Positions 1 through 6,267 of a stretch of 42,610 nt of DNA are shown here, one piece after another. The DNA comes from a virus. Position 1 is the stretch's first letter; every line of letters begins with the position of its first letter. Location of the stretch: positions 1 to 42,610 of IMG/VR virus record IMGVR_UViG_3300036835_000317; one strand, 5' to 3'. The translations under genes were made by a program, and so were the position numbers. The notes beneath the pieces were generated by a model, which was given only the letters and a program-made list of their open reading frames with translations, had not been told where the DNA came from and did no database searches.

Positions 1-127
1 AACCGCGGACCTGCTGATTACGAAAATTGGAAAAAGCTGAAGATCTTCGAAGGTTTCCACGGTTGCCGGCAACCACGGGTTCCGCGGCATGCCCAGGCAT
101 GTCCACGATCGCCGCGGTTGCCCGAGT
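1..127. repeat. Terminal direct repeat, left copy
   Basis: These 127 bases recur exactly at 42484-42610. A repeat of just this length at both ends is typical of a circular molecule closed by an assembler with a 127-mer overlap, so the two copies are probably one locus. The repeat holds part of the tRNA-like attP core (1-24), the palindromes GAAGATCTTC (39-48) and GGTTGCCGGCAACC (61-74), and one candidate integrase arm site (52-60). A true terminal redundancy cannot be excluded. Confidence 0.9.
52..60 (-). repeat. Candidate integrase arm-type site on the P' side
   Basis: GGTTTCCAC is the reverse complement of GTGGAAACC. It pairs in opposite orientation with the two direct GGAAACCAG copies at 42397-42416 on the other side of the tRNA-like core. 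This geometry fits the arm sites bound by the N-terminal domain of tyrosine integrases. A further copy lies at 142-150. The call rests on sequence identity and position only. Confidence 0.45.
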
Positions 128-141
128 CGATCGGGCAACCG

Positions 142-150
142 CTGGTTTCC
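142..150 (-). repeat. Second candidate P' arm-type site
   Basis: CTGGTTTCC is the exact reverse complement of the GGAAACCAG units at 42397-42416 and shares GGTTTCC with 52-60. It lies just beyond the stop codon of the small membrane gene at 154-315, still inside the non-coding attP region. Confidence 0.4.
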
Positions 151-153
151 TGA

Positions 154-315
154 TCAGGGCAGGACGCCAAGAACCCGGCTGACGACGCCGAGGACGACCA
201 GTCCGACGACGACGACGGGATACCCGACCCGGAACACGACCGCCCGGCGGGTCGGCGGGACGTCCGCCACGTCCAGCCGGATCGGTCGACGCATCAGGCG
301 TTCGAAGTCCGTCAT
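154..315 (-). CDS. Small single-pass membrane protein, 53 aa
   Basis: Not recognised. The ATG overlaps the integrase stop codon in an ATGA junction, the same arrangement seen along the whole operon, which is the main reason to accept so short a frame. The N-terminal half is charged (MTDFERLMRRPIRL). Residues 31-53 are a Val/Leu/Gly-rich hydrophobic segment with a GYPVVVVGLVVLGVV core, so one membrane span near the C-terminus is likely. It is the last gene before the attP region. Its role is unknown. Confidence 0.55.
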   Translation of the reverse strand: MTDFERLMRRPIRLDVADVPPTRRAVVFRVGYPVVVVGLVVLGVVSRVLGVLP

Positions 316-1559
316 TTCGAGTGTCCCCCTTCCGCGGCCTGGTCGCCGGTCCGGCGGATCCCATTGGCGAACCCCTTCGTGAACGACGACGGCAGGAAGC
401 CGAAGTAGTGCTCCATCGTCGTCCGTTCAGTTTCGTGTCCAAGCTGCCGGCTGACCCACGGCAACCGGTTGTAGTCGAGCAGCAGATGGGTCGTGGCGAA
501 CGTGTCCCGCAGGTCGTGCGGCGTGTGGGCGGCCAACTTGTCGAGGATCGCTCGATCGTCCTTCGTGAGACGGCGCCCGTTCGCCTGCAGCTGTTTGGTG
601 ACCGGGTCGACCAGCGCGCGCTGCAGGACCCGGGCGAACACGCGCCGCATGTTGCCGTCCTGTCGGCGTGGGGCCCCGTGCGTGTTGGTGAAGACGTACG
701 AGACGTCCGTCCGCCCCCGTTTCATCAGGTCGATCCGTTGGTGTTTCCGCAGATCCTTCAGCTGCGCCACGACCAGATCCGACAGGTCGATCCAGCGGCG
801 CTGATGCGTCTTCGGGTCTTTGTCCTTGCCGTCCGACGGCGAATAGCTGCGCTCGATCCGGGCCCGCTTGCCCTCCAGGTCCACTTTCGCCCACCGCAGC
901 GCGGCGACTTCGCCGACCCGGCACCCGGTATCGTGGAGAAACTGGAAGTACTCGAACCACCCGCGTTCATGGGTTTCAACGTCCTTGAGAAAGGCGGCCG
1001 CCTGGTCGGCGGTGAACGGGTTCGGCTCCGGGTCGAGCGCGTCCTCGTTTTTGTGCCGCAGGAAGCGGCCCAACTTCAGACACGGGTTCGAGTCGATCAC
1101 TTCATCGAAGATCGCCTGTGTCATCGCCGAACTGAACACGCGGTGGACCCCTCGGCGCGTGCCCAACTTGACGCCCTTGTCGTACAGGTCCTGGTAAAAC
1201 TCGCGGACCTTGATCGGGCCCAGGTCCTTCAACGACGTGCCGCCCATCGTCGGCACAATGTGAATGCGGACCAGCTGTTCATACGATCGATACGTCGCCG
1301 CTTCCCGGTGCGGTTTGATCGTCGTCTCCAACCAACCGGTCAGATACCCGCCGACCGTGTTGCGCTTGGCAGGTGTGGTCGCCGGCGGGTCGGGCGTGGT
1401 GATCAGTCTGGTCGTGAATTCCGTTTTGAAGCGCTCGGCCTCCGCCTCGGTTCCGAAGGACTGCGCTTTTTTCTCCCCGTCCTGCGTCCGCCAGTAGGCG
1501 TACCAGGTCCCGCGGTCGGGGCGGAATTTGATGCGGACGTGCAGCTCGTAGTGTTTCAT
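312..1559 (-). CDS. int: Tyrosine-recombinase integrase, 415 aa
   Basis: Catalyses site-specific integration of the phage circle at the host attB. The N-terminus (about 1-60) looks like an arm-binding domain, about 65-165 like a SAM-like core-binding domain, and about 180-400 is the catalytic domain. Visible catalytic residues are Arg214 (TGCRVGEVAALRW), the HDLR box (His348, Arg351), LGH (His375) and the nucleophile Tyr385 in TMEHYFG. The ATG at 1559 has a GGAG ribosome site seven bases upstream and overlaps the stop of the HigA-like gene by 4 bp. A longer in-frame reading to 1868 only shadows that upstream gene. The attP core lies nearby on the circle, as expected. Confidence 0.96.
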   Translation of the reverse strand: MKHYELHVRIKFRPDRGTWYAYWRTQDGEKKAQSFGTEAEAERFKTEFTTRLITTPDPPATTPAKRNTVGGYLTGWLETTIKPHREAATYRSYEQLVRIHIVPTMGGTSLKDLGPIKVREFYQDLYDKGVKLGTRRGVHRVFSSAMTQAIFDEVIDSNPCLKLGRFLRHKNEDALDPEPNPFTADQAAAFLKDVETHERGWFEYFQFLHDTGCRVGEVAALRWAKVDLEGKRARIERSYSPSDGKDKDPKTHQRRWIDLSDLVVAQLKDLRKHQRIDLMKRGRTDVSYVFTNTHGAPRRQDGNMRRVFARVLQRALVDPVTKQLQANGRRLTKDDRAILDKLAAHTPHDLRDTFATTHLLLDYNRLPWVSRQLGHETERTTMEHYFGFLPSSFTKGFANGIRRTGDQAAEGGHSK

Positions 1560-1861
1560 TCGACGTCTCCAGAAAAGTGGGCAGGGGTCAGACGGCGAAC
1601 CTTGCGAAGCGCCGTAGTGTCGATCGTCGCCATGTCGTACGCCAACTGTTTTTTCGCCCAGGCATCGGCCGGCACACCGAGCGCCCGTCCCAGGCGGGCC
1701 GACATGGTGGGCGAGATGCCCTGGCGGCCGTTGATAATCGCGGACAACGTTTTGCGGGTCACGCCCAGACGTCTCGCCGCTTCCCGGACCGTGAGCTCCA
1801 GTGGGTCGAGCCAGTCGGCCCACAACAGTTCTCCCGGGTGCGGCACGTGATCTGTTGTCAC
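1556..1861 (-). CDS. HigA-family XRE antitoxin-like regulator, 101 aa
   Basis: DNA-binding protein of the HigA/VapI antitoxin family. It opens with HPGELLWADWLDPL, followed by an XRE helix-turn-helix (VREAARRLGVTRKTLSAIING) and the family stretch GISPTMSARLGRALG. HigA normally follows a HigB toxin, but the preceding gene (1858-2103) has no HigB-like features, so this copy is solitary. It starts at GTG 1861 with a GTGA overlap on the upstream stop and ends with an ATGA overlap on the integrase. That coupling suggests control of integration or of its own operon, probably through the inverted repeats at 2533-2588. Confidence 0.88.
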   Translation of the reverse strand: MTTDHVPHPGELLWADWLDPLELTVREAARRLGVTRKTLSAIINGRQGISPTMSARLGRALGVPADAWAKKQLAYDMATIDTTALRKVRRLTPAHFSGDVE

Positions 1862-2103
1862 TGGACACGCTCCCGGGTCAGATAGGCCGCAGCTTCCGCG
1901 CGGTCAATGATGGCCTCGGCTGACCGATCGGGTCCGTTCATCCAGATCACGCGCGCCTGGATGCAGTCGGGTCGGACCAGGGCCAGCTTCACGACAACCG
2001 ACACCAGCTCGAACTGCATCGGATTGACCACGGCGAACCCGGATCGCATCAGGACAGATCGGAACGTTCGTGCCTGACGTCGGGTGAAGGTGATGCAGAT
2101 CAT
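1858..2103 (-). CDS. Conserved hypothetical protein, 81 aa
   Basis: Not recognised. A basic start (MICITFTRRQARTFRSVL) leads into a mixed alpha/beta-looking sequence with alternating hydrophobics (FELVSVVVKLALV) and an Ala/Glu-rich helical end. The ATG at 2103 overlaps the upstream zinc-finger gene's stop by 4 bp, and its own stop overlaps the HigA-like GTG. It sits where a HigB toxin would be, but neither length nor motifs fit HigB. Confidence 0.7.
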   Translation of the reverse strand: MICITFTRRQARTFRSVLMRSGFAVVNPMQFELVSVVVKLALVRPDCIQARVIWMNGPDRSAEAIIDRAEAAAYLTRERVQ

Positions 2104-2510
2104 TGTCCGTTCCTTTCCCGGCAGGCGTCGGTCGTCCCCTGGCACCGAATGTCGCCGTTGTCGCCAACGACGAATTCCGTGCCGCACTCCTCACAGTGAC
2201 GGCAGATCCAGCAGACCGGCCCGTCGAACGTTCGCCCCCCGCAGACATACGGGGCGGTCGTGACTCGATCGGTCCCGCCGCACAGGTCGCAGACCGTCGG
2301 GTGATCGTTGGTCAGCTGGTCAATCAACCGCTCGCCGACCCGGGTCGCGCGGCGCAGCTGCATGACGATCGTCGCCACGTCCTCGACGTCGAACGTGCCA
2401 CCGTTCAAACGGGCGACGACGACGTCCACCGCGGATCGCAGTTCGGAAATCGTGGCCGGGGGTTTGACTTTCGTCGTCGTCCTGGCCGTCTTCGCTGTCG
2501 TCTTTCTCAC
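2100..2510 (-). CDS. Zinc-binding hypothetical protein, 136 aa
   Basis: First gene of the integration operon. The N-terminal 25 residues are Lys/Thr-rich. Residues 30-75 look helical, and the C-terminal half holds clustered cysteines (CDLCGG, CWICRHCEECG and two more) that can form two zinc knuckles. The GTG at 2510 is the first usable start after the intergenic inverted repeats. A nucleic-acid-binding role is plausible but unproven. Confidence 0.75.
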   Translation of the reverse strand: MRKTTAKTARTTTKVKPPATISELRSAVDVVVARLNGGTFDVEDVATIVMQLRRATRVGERLIDQLTNDHPTVCDLCGGTDRVTTAPYVCGGRTFDGPVCWICRHCEECGTEFVVGDNGDIRCQGTTDACRERNGQ

Positions 2511-2532
2511 TTCGTAACCGTCCTTGAATGTC

Positions 2533-2588
2533 GTGTTGTTGATCCAACACCGACCTAATCAAGTGTAACCAGGCCAGTTACGTGTTAC
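2533..2588. promoter_or_regulatory. Candidate operator region ahead of the integration operon
   Basis: The 218-bp gap 2511-2728 is visibly less G+C-rich than its surroundings. It contains a perfect 6-bp inverted repeat, GTGTTG-6 nt-CAACAC (2533-2550), and a GTAAC-7 nt-GTTAC inverted repeat (2565-2581) followed by another GTTAC (2584-2588). These sit just upstream of the GTG at 2510 on the minus strand and could bind the HigA-like or XRE regulators. I found no convincing -35/-10 pair here, and the rest of the gap shows no gene. Confidence 0.4.
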
Positions 2589-2728
2589 TAGACCTGCATC
2601 TCGGGAGGCATCACTACTTGCAGTGACGATCGAGGGGAATTTCGGCATCCTGAATCCGCAGACGGGCGCGGACCCTTTCGTGCGTGACTCAATTCGATTT
2701 TGGAACGTGATCTAAGTTGGATCCCGGG

Positions 2729-3001
2729 TCAGCGGCGGCCGCGGACTGTCGCCACGGCGGCGCGGACCCGATCATCAAACGTGCGCGCGGCCGTCCGCTG
2801 GTCGGCGGCTTCGGGCGACGTGCCAACGCGGCGCAACCAACTGTCGAATTCTGATCGTTTGACCAGGACCCGCGCGCCGACCCGATAGTGGGGCAGAGGC
2901 TGATCGGGATCGACCAGGTACCGGTTCAGGGTCCGCAGACCCAGACCGGAATACGCGACCAGCTCCGCCAACGACAAGTATCGATCGTCGTCGCCGGTCA
3001 T
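2729..3001 (-). CDS. Excisionase-like helix-turn-helix protein, 90 aa
   Basis: A MerR/HTH_17-type DNA-binding domain covers residues 7-58: LSLAELVAYSGLGLRTLNRY, then PHYRVGARVLVKRSEFDSWL, the beta-wing pattern of phage excisionases and helix-turn-helix 17 proteins. It is the last gene of the leftward early operon, next to the integration operon, which fits a recombination directionality factor. The ATG at 3001 overlaps the preceding stop by 4 bp. Excisionase function is inferred from fold and place only. Confidence 0.8.
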   Translation of the reverse strand: MTGDDDRYLSLAELVAYSGLGLRTLNRYLVDPDQPLPHYRVGARVLVKRSEFDSWLRRVGTSPEAADQRTAARTFDDRVRAAVATVRGRR

Positions 3002-3159
3002 TGGGCACCGTCCTGCCTGCGGGCGGCCAGCTCGCGCCGGCGCCACCGAATCCCGGACAGCGCGCGGCGAATGCGGTCCCGTGATCGGGTCCGCCGCAAC
3101 AACCAGGCGAAGTACTCGATCTCCTTTTTCAGCTGGTCGGTCGTTTTCGTGGCGCGCAT
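2998..3159 (-). CDS. Small basic hypothetical protein, 53 aa
   Basis: Not recognised. It starts at ATG 3159 and reads MRATKTTDQLKKEIEYFAWL, followed by an Arg-rich helical tail (RRTRSRDRIRRALSGIRWRR). It is predicted to be one or two basic helices. The purine-rich AGGGGACCCTGCC upstream can serve as ribosome site, and the stop overlaps the ATG of the excisionase-like gene (ATGA), which supports translation. Confidence 0.6.
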   Translation of the reverse strand: MRATKTTDQLKKEIEYFAWLLRRTRSRDRIRRALSGIRWRRRELAARRQDGAQ

Positions 3160-3171
3160 GGCAGGGTCCCC

Positions 3172-3486
3172 TTACAAGCCGCGGCCGGTTTTGACGGCGT
3201 GGCATTGGTGGCAATACGCATCGAGGTTCGTCGGATCCCAGAACAACGCGGGATCGCCGCGGTGCGGCACGCGATGATCGACGTCCGTCGTCGGCCGGCC
3301 GCAGCCGACGAACGGTCCGAACCCGGGACAGGTCGGGTGATAGCGCAGGAACCGCGCGCGCAGCTGGCGCCATCGTGGCGTGTGGTACCAGACGCGGACG
3401 TCGTCGTTCGATCGTGGCGGCTGATGGACGCGACAATAGCCGCGCGGCACGCGCACCGGACACCCTGGACGGAGACAGAACCGCAT
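3172..3486 (-). CDS. HNH endonuclease-like protein, 104 aa
   Basis: Putative metal-dependent nuclease. An N-terminal zinc knuckle (CLRPGC, then CRVH) precedes the HNH core: DVDHRVPHRGD gives the first His pair, DPTNLDAYC the Asn, and CHQCHAVKTG the final Cys/His cluster. The size is normal for a stand-alone phage HNH protein. The gene lies in the early operon rather than beside terminase, so a role in recombination or host DNA attack is as likely as packaging. Confidence 0.88.
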   Translation of the reverse strand: MRFCLRPGCPVRVPRGYCRVHQPPRSNDDVRVWYHTPRWRQLRARFLRYHPTCPGFGPFVGCGRPTTDVDHRVPHRGDPALFWDPTNLDAYCHQCHAVKTGRGL

Positions 3487-3487
3487 A

Positions 3488-3727
3488 TCATCGGCGCGTT
3501 CGAGGCGGCCGCGGCCGATCGGGCACGTCGATCCCGATCTTCAACGTCATCCCGTTCGCGAGAATCAATGACGCGTTCCGCGGCCAGAGGCTGGCCAGCT
3601 TCCGCTTGATGGCGCGTTCCTGCAGATCGGTCAACGGCCCTGGACACTCGACCACAACGACGTCGCCACGTTCGACCAGCACGCGTTCGATGCGCGGCAA
3701 CAGACCCGTCGCCAGGCGCGGGGTCAC
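3488..3727 (-). CDS. Hypothetical protein, 79 aa
   Basis: Not recognised. The GTG at 3727 overlaps the stop of the HerA-like ATPase gene (GTGA), so translation is probably coupled. The sequence alternates short strands (VLVERGDVVVVECPG) and a helix (DLQERAIKRKLASLWP), ending in a basic Pro/Arg tail, suggesting a small alpha/beta fold. Coupling suggests it could be a partner of the ATPase. Confidence 0.65.
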   Translation of the reverse strand: MTPRLATGLLPRIERVLVERGDVVVVECPGPLTDLQERAIKRKLASLWPRNASLILANGMTLKIGIDVPDRPRPPRTRR

Positions 3728-5316
3728 CGTTCCACCACACGCACGATCGCGTCCGGGACCGCCTGATACCGATCGACGGCTTCTTTCGTCAGGAAGCCAC
3801 CGGCGACCAGGTCCTTCATGACGATGGCCAACGATTTGTTGTTCAGCCGCGGTCCGGTCCGTTCCAGCTCCCGCAACACTTCGTTGAACCGCTTCGGTTC
3901 GCGCACGAAGCCAGACTTGATCAACCGCGCGACGCGCCCTTTCGGGGACGCGCCGTCGGCGGTGATCACCGACCGTTCGATCGTCACCTCGAGCTCGGGC
4001 CGTAGGACCAGGACCCGCAGCAGCTCGGGCGCCTCGGCGATCAGCCGTTCCTTGATCGCGGCGTAGAACGCATCGGTCACGGCGCCGCCGTTGGTGTCGG
4101 TCGCGGCGGCCGCGGCCCGGACGCGTGCTTTCATCGTCGGGGCTGGTGTCGGATCGTGGCCGCCATAGGTCGCTTCCAGGTGGCCCAGCTGCCGCCGCAG
4201 CTGCACGAGCTCGTCCTGCAAGCGGGTGTTTTCCGCGCGGAGCGTCGCGTTGTCGGACGACAGCCGGCGCGCTTCTGCCGATGTCACGTGATCCTCCATG
4301 TGATGTGTCAATGCCCGTCGCACCGTGCGGACGCGGTCGATCGTCTTCGCGGTCGCGACGTCGACGGCGCCGCCGGCGATCTGGCGCGCCAGGTCGTCGG
4401 TCATCCAGGCGGGCTGCACGTACGTTTTGATAGTCCGGTGCGAATAGCAGGCGTAGAACTGCCCCAGCTGCAGGGCGGCGACGTCGTCCGACGTCGGCTT
4501 GGCGCCGTGAATGTTCTCCAGGGTTCGGCGGATTTCGTTCGCCTCGCGCTGGACGCCGATCAGAACGACGGCACAGGACCGGAGGATCGTCTTCGAGACG
4601 CCGGCCAGGTCCTGGCTGTCGATCCACAGGTAGTTCCGAAGGGACGCGCCTTTGCGAATCAGCCCCTCGGCGGCCAGCTTCACCGGCGACCCGCGGCGCT
4701 CTGGCAGGAATTCCCAGGCCTCTGGGATCACCGTGATCGTGTCGTTCAGCTCGTCGTGCACGTGGTCGAGCACCGATCGAATGACCAGCGCCTGCAGCTC
4801 GGTCGAGTAGGGCGCCAGGTTCATCACGTTCAGACCCGGGACCAGCTGCAGCTCGCGTGCCGGCGGCAGTTCCGCCAGCTGCGGGACGACCAGCTCGAGA
4901 TATCCCTCGATCTCGGTGTAAATGCTTTCCGAGAACCCGCGGGCCTCGGCCTTCGCGGCGCGGACGTTCCGTTGCACCTCGGCCAACGTCTTCGTGTTCC
5001 GACAGACCTTCATCAGCCAGGCGCGCAGGAGTTTGTTCTTTTCACCGAGGGTCGCGTCGATCAACGACGACACGAAGACCCAATCGGCGCGCTCGCGGAA
5101 GTAGGGCGCGATCGTGTGCCCGTCCCTGAACGCGGCCTCGCCGCGCTTCGTGATGAACGCGATCGCCCGGCGGCCGGCGCGGCTGATCAGCGCTTCCAAC
5201 GCCGTCGTCTTGCCCGCCTCCTGCGTCATCCCGGTGATGGCCAGGTGTTTCAGCGGAATCGACACGGCGGCCGCACTGCCGACCGCGAAGCCGAGCGGAA
5301 TCGGATCAGTCGCCAT
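3724..5316 (-). CDS. HerA/FtsK-like P-loop ATPase, 530 aa
   Basis: Likely DNA-translocating ATPase. A P-loop at residues 29-37 (GMTQEAGKT) has one residue more between the glycines than the usual G-x4-GKT. A Walker-B-like strand TVIPEAWEF lies at 195-203 and a sensor-like LWIDSQD at 230-236. Residues about 345-385 form a coiled coil (LRAENTRLQDELVQLRRQL), and the rest resembles a winged-helix domain. HerA-type enzymes work in DNA end processing, conjugation or defence. Here the genes around it are HNH nucleases, a ParB-like gene and small proteins. No NurA or SIR2 partner is present. It is the only large motor in the early region, so a replication or recombination role is also possible. Confidence 0.75.
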   Translation of the reverse strand: MATDPIPLGFAVGSAAAVSIPLKHLAITGMTQEAGKTTALEALISRAGRRAIAFITKRGEAAFRDGHTIAPYFRERADWVFVSSLIDATLGEKNKLLRAWLMKVCRNTKTLAEVQRNVRAAKAEARGFSESIYTEIEGYLELVVPQLAELPPARELQLVPGLNVMNLAPYSTELQALVIRSVLDHVHDELNDTITVIPEAWEFLPERRGSPVKLAAEGLIRKGASLRNYLWIDSQDLAGVSKTILRSCAVVLIGVQREANEIRRTLENIHGAKPTSDDVAALQLGQFYACYSHRTIKTYVQPAWMTDDLARQIAGGAVDVATAKTIDRVRTVRRALTHHMEDHVTSAEARRLSSDNATLRAENTRLQDELVQLRRQLGHLEATYGGHDPTPAPTMKARVRAAAAATDTNGGAVTDAFYAAIKERLIAEAPELLRVLVLRPELEVTIERSVITADGASPKGRVARLIKSGFVREPKRFNEVLRELERTGPRLNNKSLAIVMKDLVAGGFLTKEAVDRYQAVPDAIVRVVER

Positions 5317-5319
5317 CGG

Positions 5320-5631
5320 TTAGTTATGGTCCTCTCGCGACGGCGGCGTCGGCACGAACGGCAGGAACCGTTGCGGCAGGCGATCGTGTACTTCGTCGTG
5401 GCACGACTCACAGAGCGCCCAAAGGTCTGGAAGGTTCTCGTGGCCCAGACGCGCGTAGGTCAGATGATGAACTTCCAACGGAACACCGCGGCGCCGACAC
5501 CGTTCGCACCGCCAGCCGGCGTGCTCCAATCTGGCACGACGAATCCTCGCCCATGTGTCGCTGTGAAGGTACTCTCTGTACCGAGCGACGAACCGATCCC
5601 GCCACGACTGACCGGTCAATTCAGGTCCCAC
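5320..5631 (-). CDS. HNH endonuclease, 103 aa
   Basis: The helical lead (YREYLHSDTWARIRRARLEH) is typical of the HNH family found in many phages. It is followed by a CERC zinc pair, the VHHLTYARLGHENLPDL core with its two catalytic-type histidines and Asn, and CESCHDEVH. It starts at GTG 5631 and overlaps the previous gene by 16 bp. It ends 3 bp before the HerA-like ATPase start, so the two are probably translated together. Specificity cannot be read from the sequence. Confidence 0.9.
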   Translation of the reverse strand: MGPELTGQSWRDRFVARYREYLHSDTWARIRRARLEHAGWRCERCRRRGVPLEVHHLTYARLGHENLPDLWALCESCHDEVHDRLPQRFLPFVPTPPSREDHN

Positions 5632-6002
5632 GTTGTCGGCGCCTCAAATCGCCGAGGCTGATACGCGTCGTGATTGACAGCATTTCTGACGAGCATTCCG
5701 AGCACGGTTCGCACGCGAGCCAGGATTTCGTCGACGATACGTGCTTCGTCCACCGTCAAGGGCGTCATGTTCCGAGTCGCCATGGCGCAGCTCAATGCGA
5801 TGGTGAGCTGGTGTGCGAAACCGCAGCACCAGTCGGTCGTCAGTAAAGCCGTACGAGCCATGTGTTCGGACAGGTCAAGGGCGTGCTTTAGTTCCCGGAA
5901 ACAACAGCGGCGGCGGCGTCTGGCCATCGCGGTCCCGAGTTCTTCCGAATATCTCAAGTCAATCCACGATTGCAGTGCGGTCTTCAGTTCAACGTTCTCC
6001 AT
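5616..6002 (-). CDS. Hypothetical helical protein, 128 aa
   Basis: Not recognised. The ATG at 6002 opens MENVELKTALQSWIDLRYSE, after the purine-rich site GAAGGAGACC. Mostly helical, with an Arg run and a Cys pair near 26-35 and a WCCGFAHQL stretch in mid-protein. A longer frame extends upstream to 6227 but crosses the preceding zinc-knuckle gene and is not used. Confidence 0.7.
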   Translation of the reverse strand: MENVELKTALQSWIDLRYSEELGTAMARRRRRCCFRELKHALDLSEHMARTALLTTDWCCGFAHQLTIALSCAMATRNMTPLTVDEARIVDEILARVRTVLGMLVRNAVNHDAYQPRRFEAPTTWDLN

Positions 6003-6052
6003 CGTCTGGTCTCCTTCCTGTGTGCGGCAGCAGCTGCGTTGTCGTGATGCAA

Positions 6053-6265
6053 TCACGTCCCGATCAGAAACGAACCCTGAACGAATTCCGCCAGCTCGCG
6101 CCGCCCCTCCCGCGTCTTCAGCGCGCGGTCGAGCGGCACACAGGCCGTACACAACGTCTGCGTGCGGTCGGTCCAGGCGCAGCCGACGTGGCAGGGGCGG
6201 TCGTAGGTGCAGCCGCACCAGCGACACCGACCGAACCGCAGCTCCACCTTGATCACCAGCGCCAC
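6053..6265 (-). CDS. Small zinc-knuckle protein, 70 aa
   Basis: The cysteine pattern CRWCGCTYDRPC, then GCAW and LCTAC, is a recurrent small phage protein type with one or two bound zinc ions. Function unknown. The GTG at 6265 is preferred because AAGGAG lies seven bases upstream. A TTG at 6271 overlapping the ParB-like stop is the alternative. Confidence 0.75.
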   Translation of the reverse strand: MALVIKVELRFGRCRWCGCTYDRPCHVGCAWTDRTQTLCTACVPLDRALKTREGRRELAEFVQGSFLIGT

Positions 6266-6267
6266 GG

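Noticed and set aside
89-382. 97-aa plus-strand frame at the left end
   Set aside because: Runs through the repeat and the opposite membrane-peptide gene, Arg/Thr-rich nonsense.
321-1850. 509-aa open frame opposite the integrase
   Set aside because: It mirrors the integrase on the other strand, is Arg-rich and has no domain. High G+C makes such shadow frames common.
1560-1868. Longer integrase start at 1868
   Set aside because: Would overlap the whole HigA-like gene; ATG 1559 has GGAG and an ATGA junction.
1556-2103. Complete HigBA toxin-antitoxin pair
   Set aside because: The neighbouring 81-aa protein has no HigB features.
4156-5661. 501-aa open frame opposite the HerA-like ATPase
   Set aside because: Shadow of the ATPase and HNH genes; no family features.
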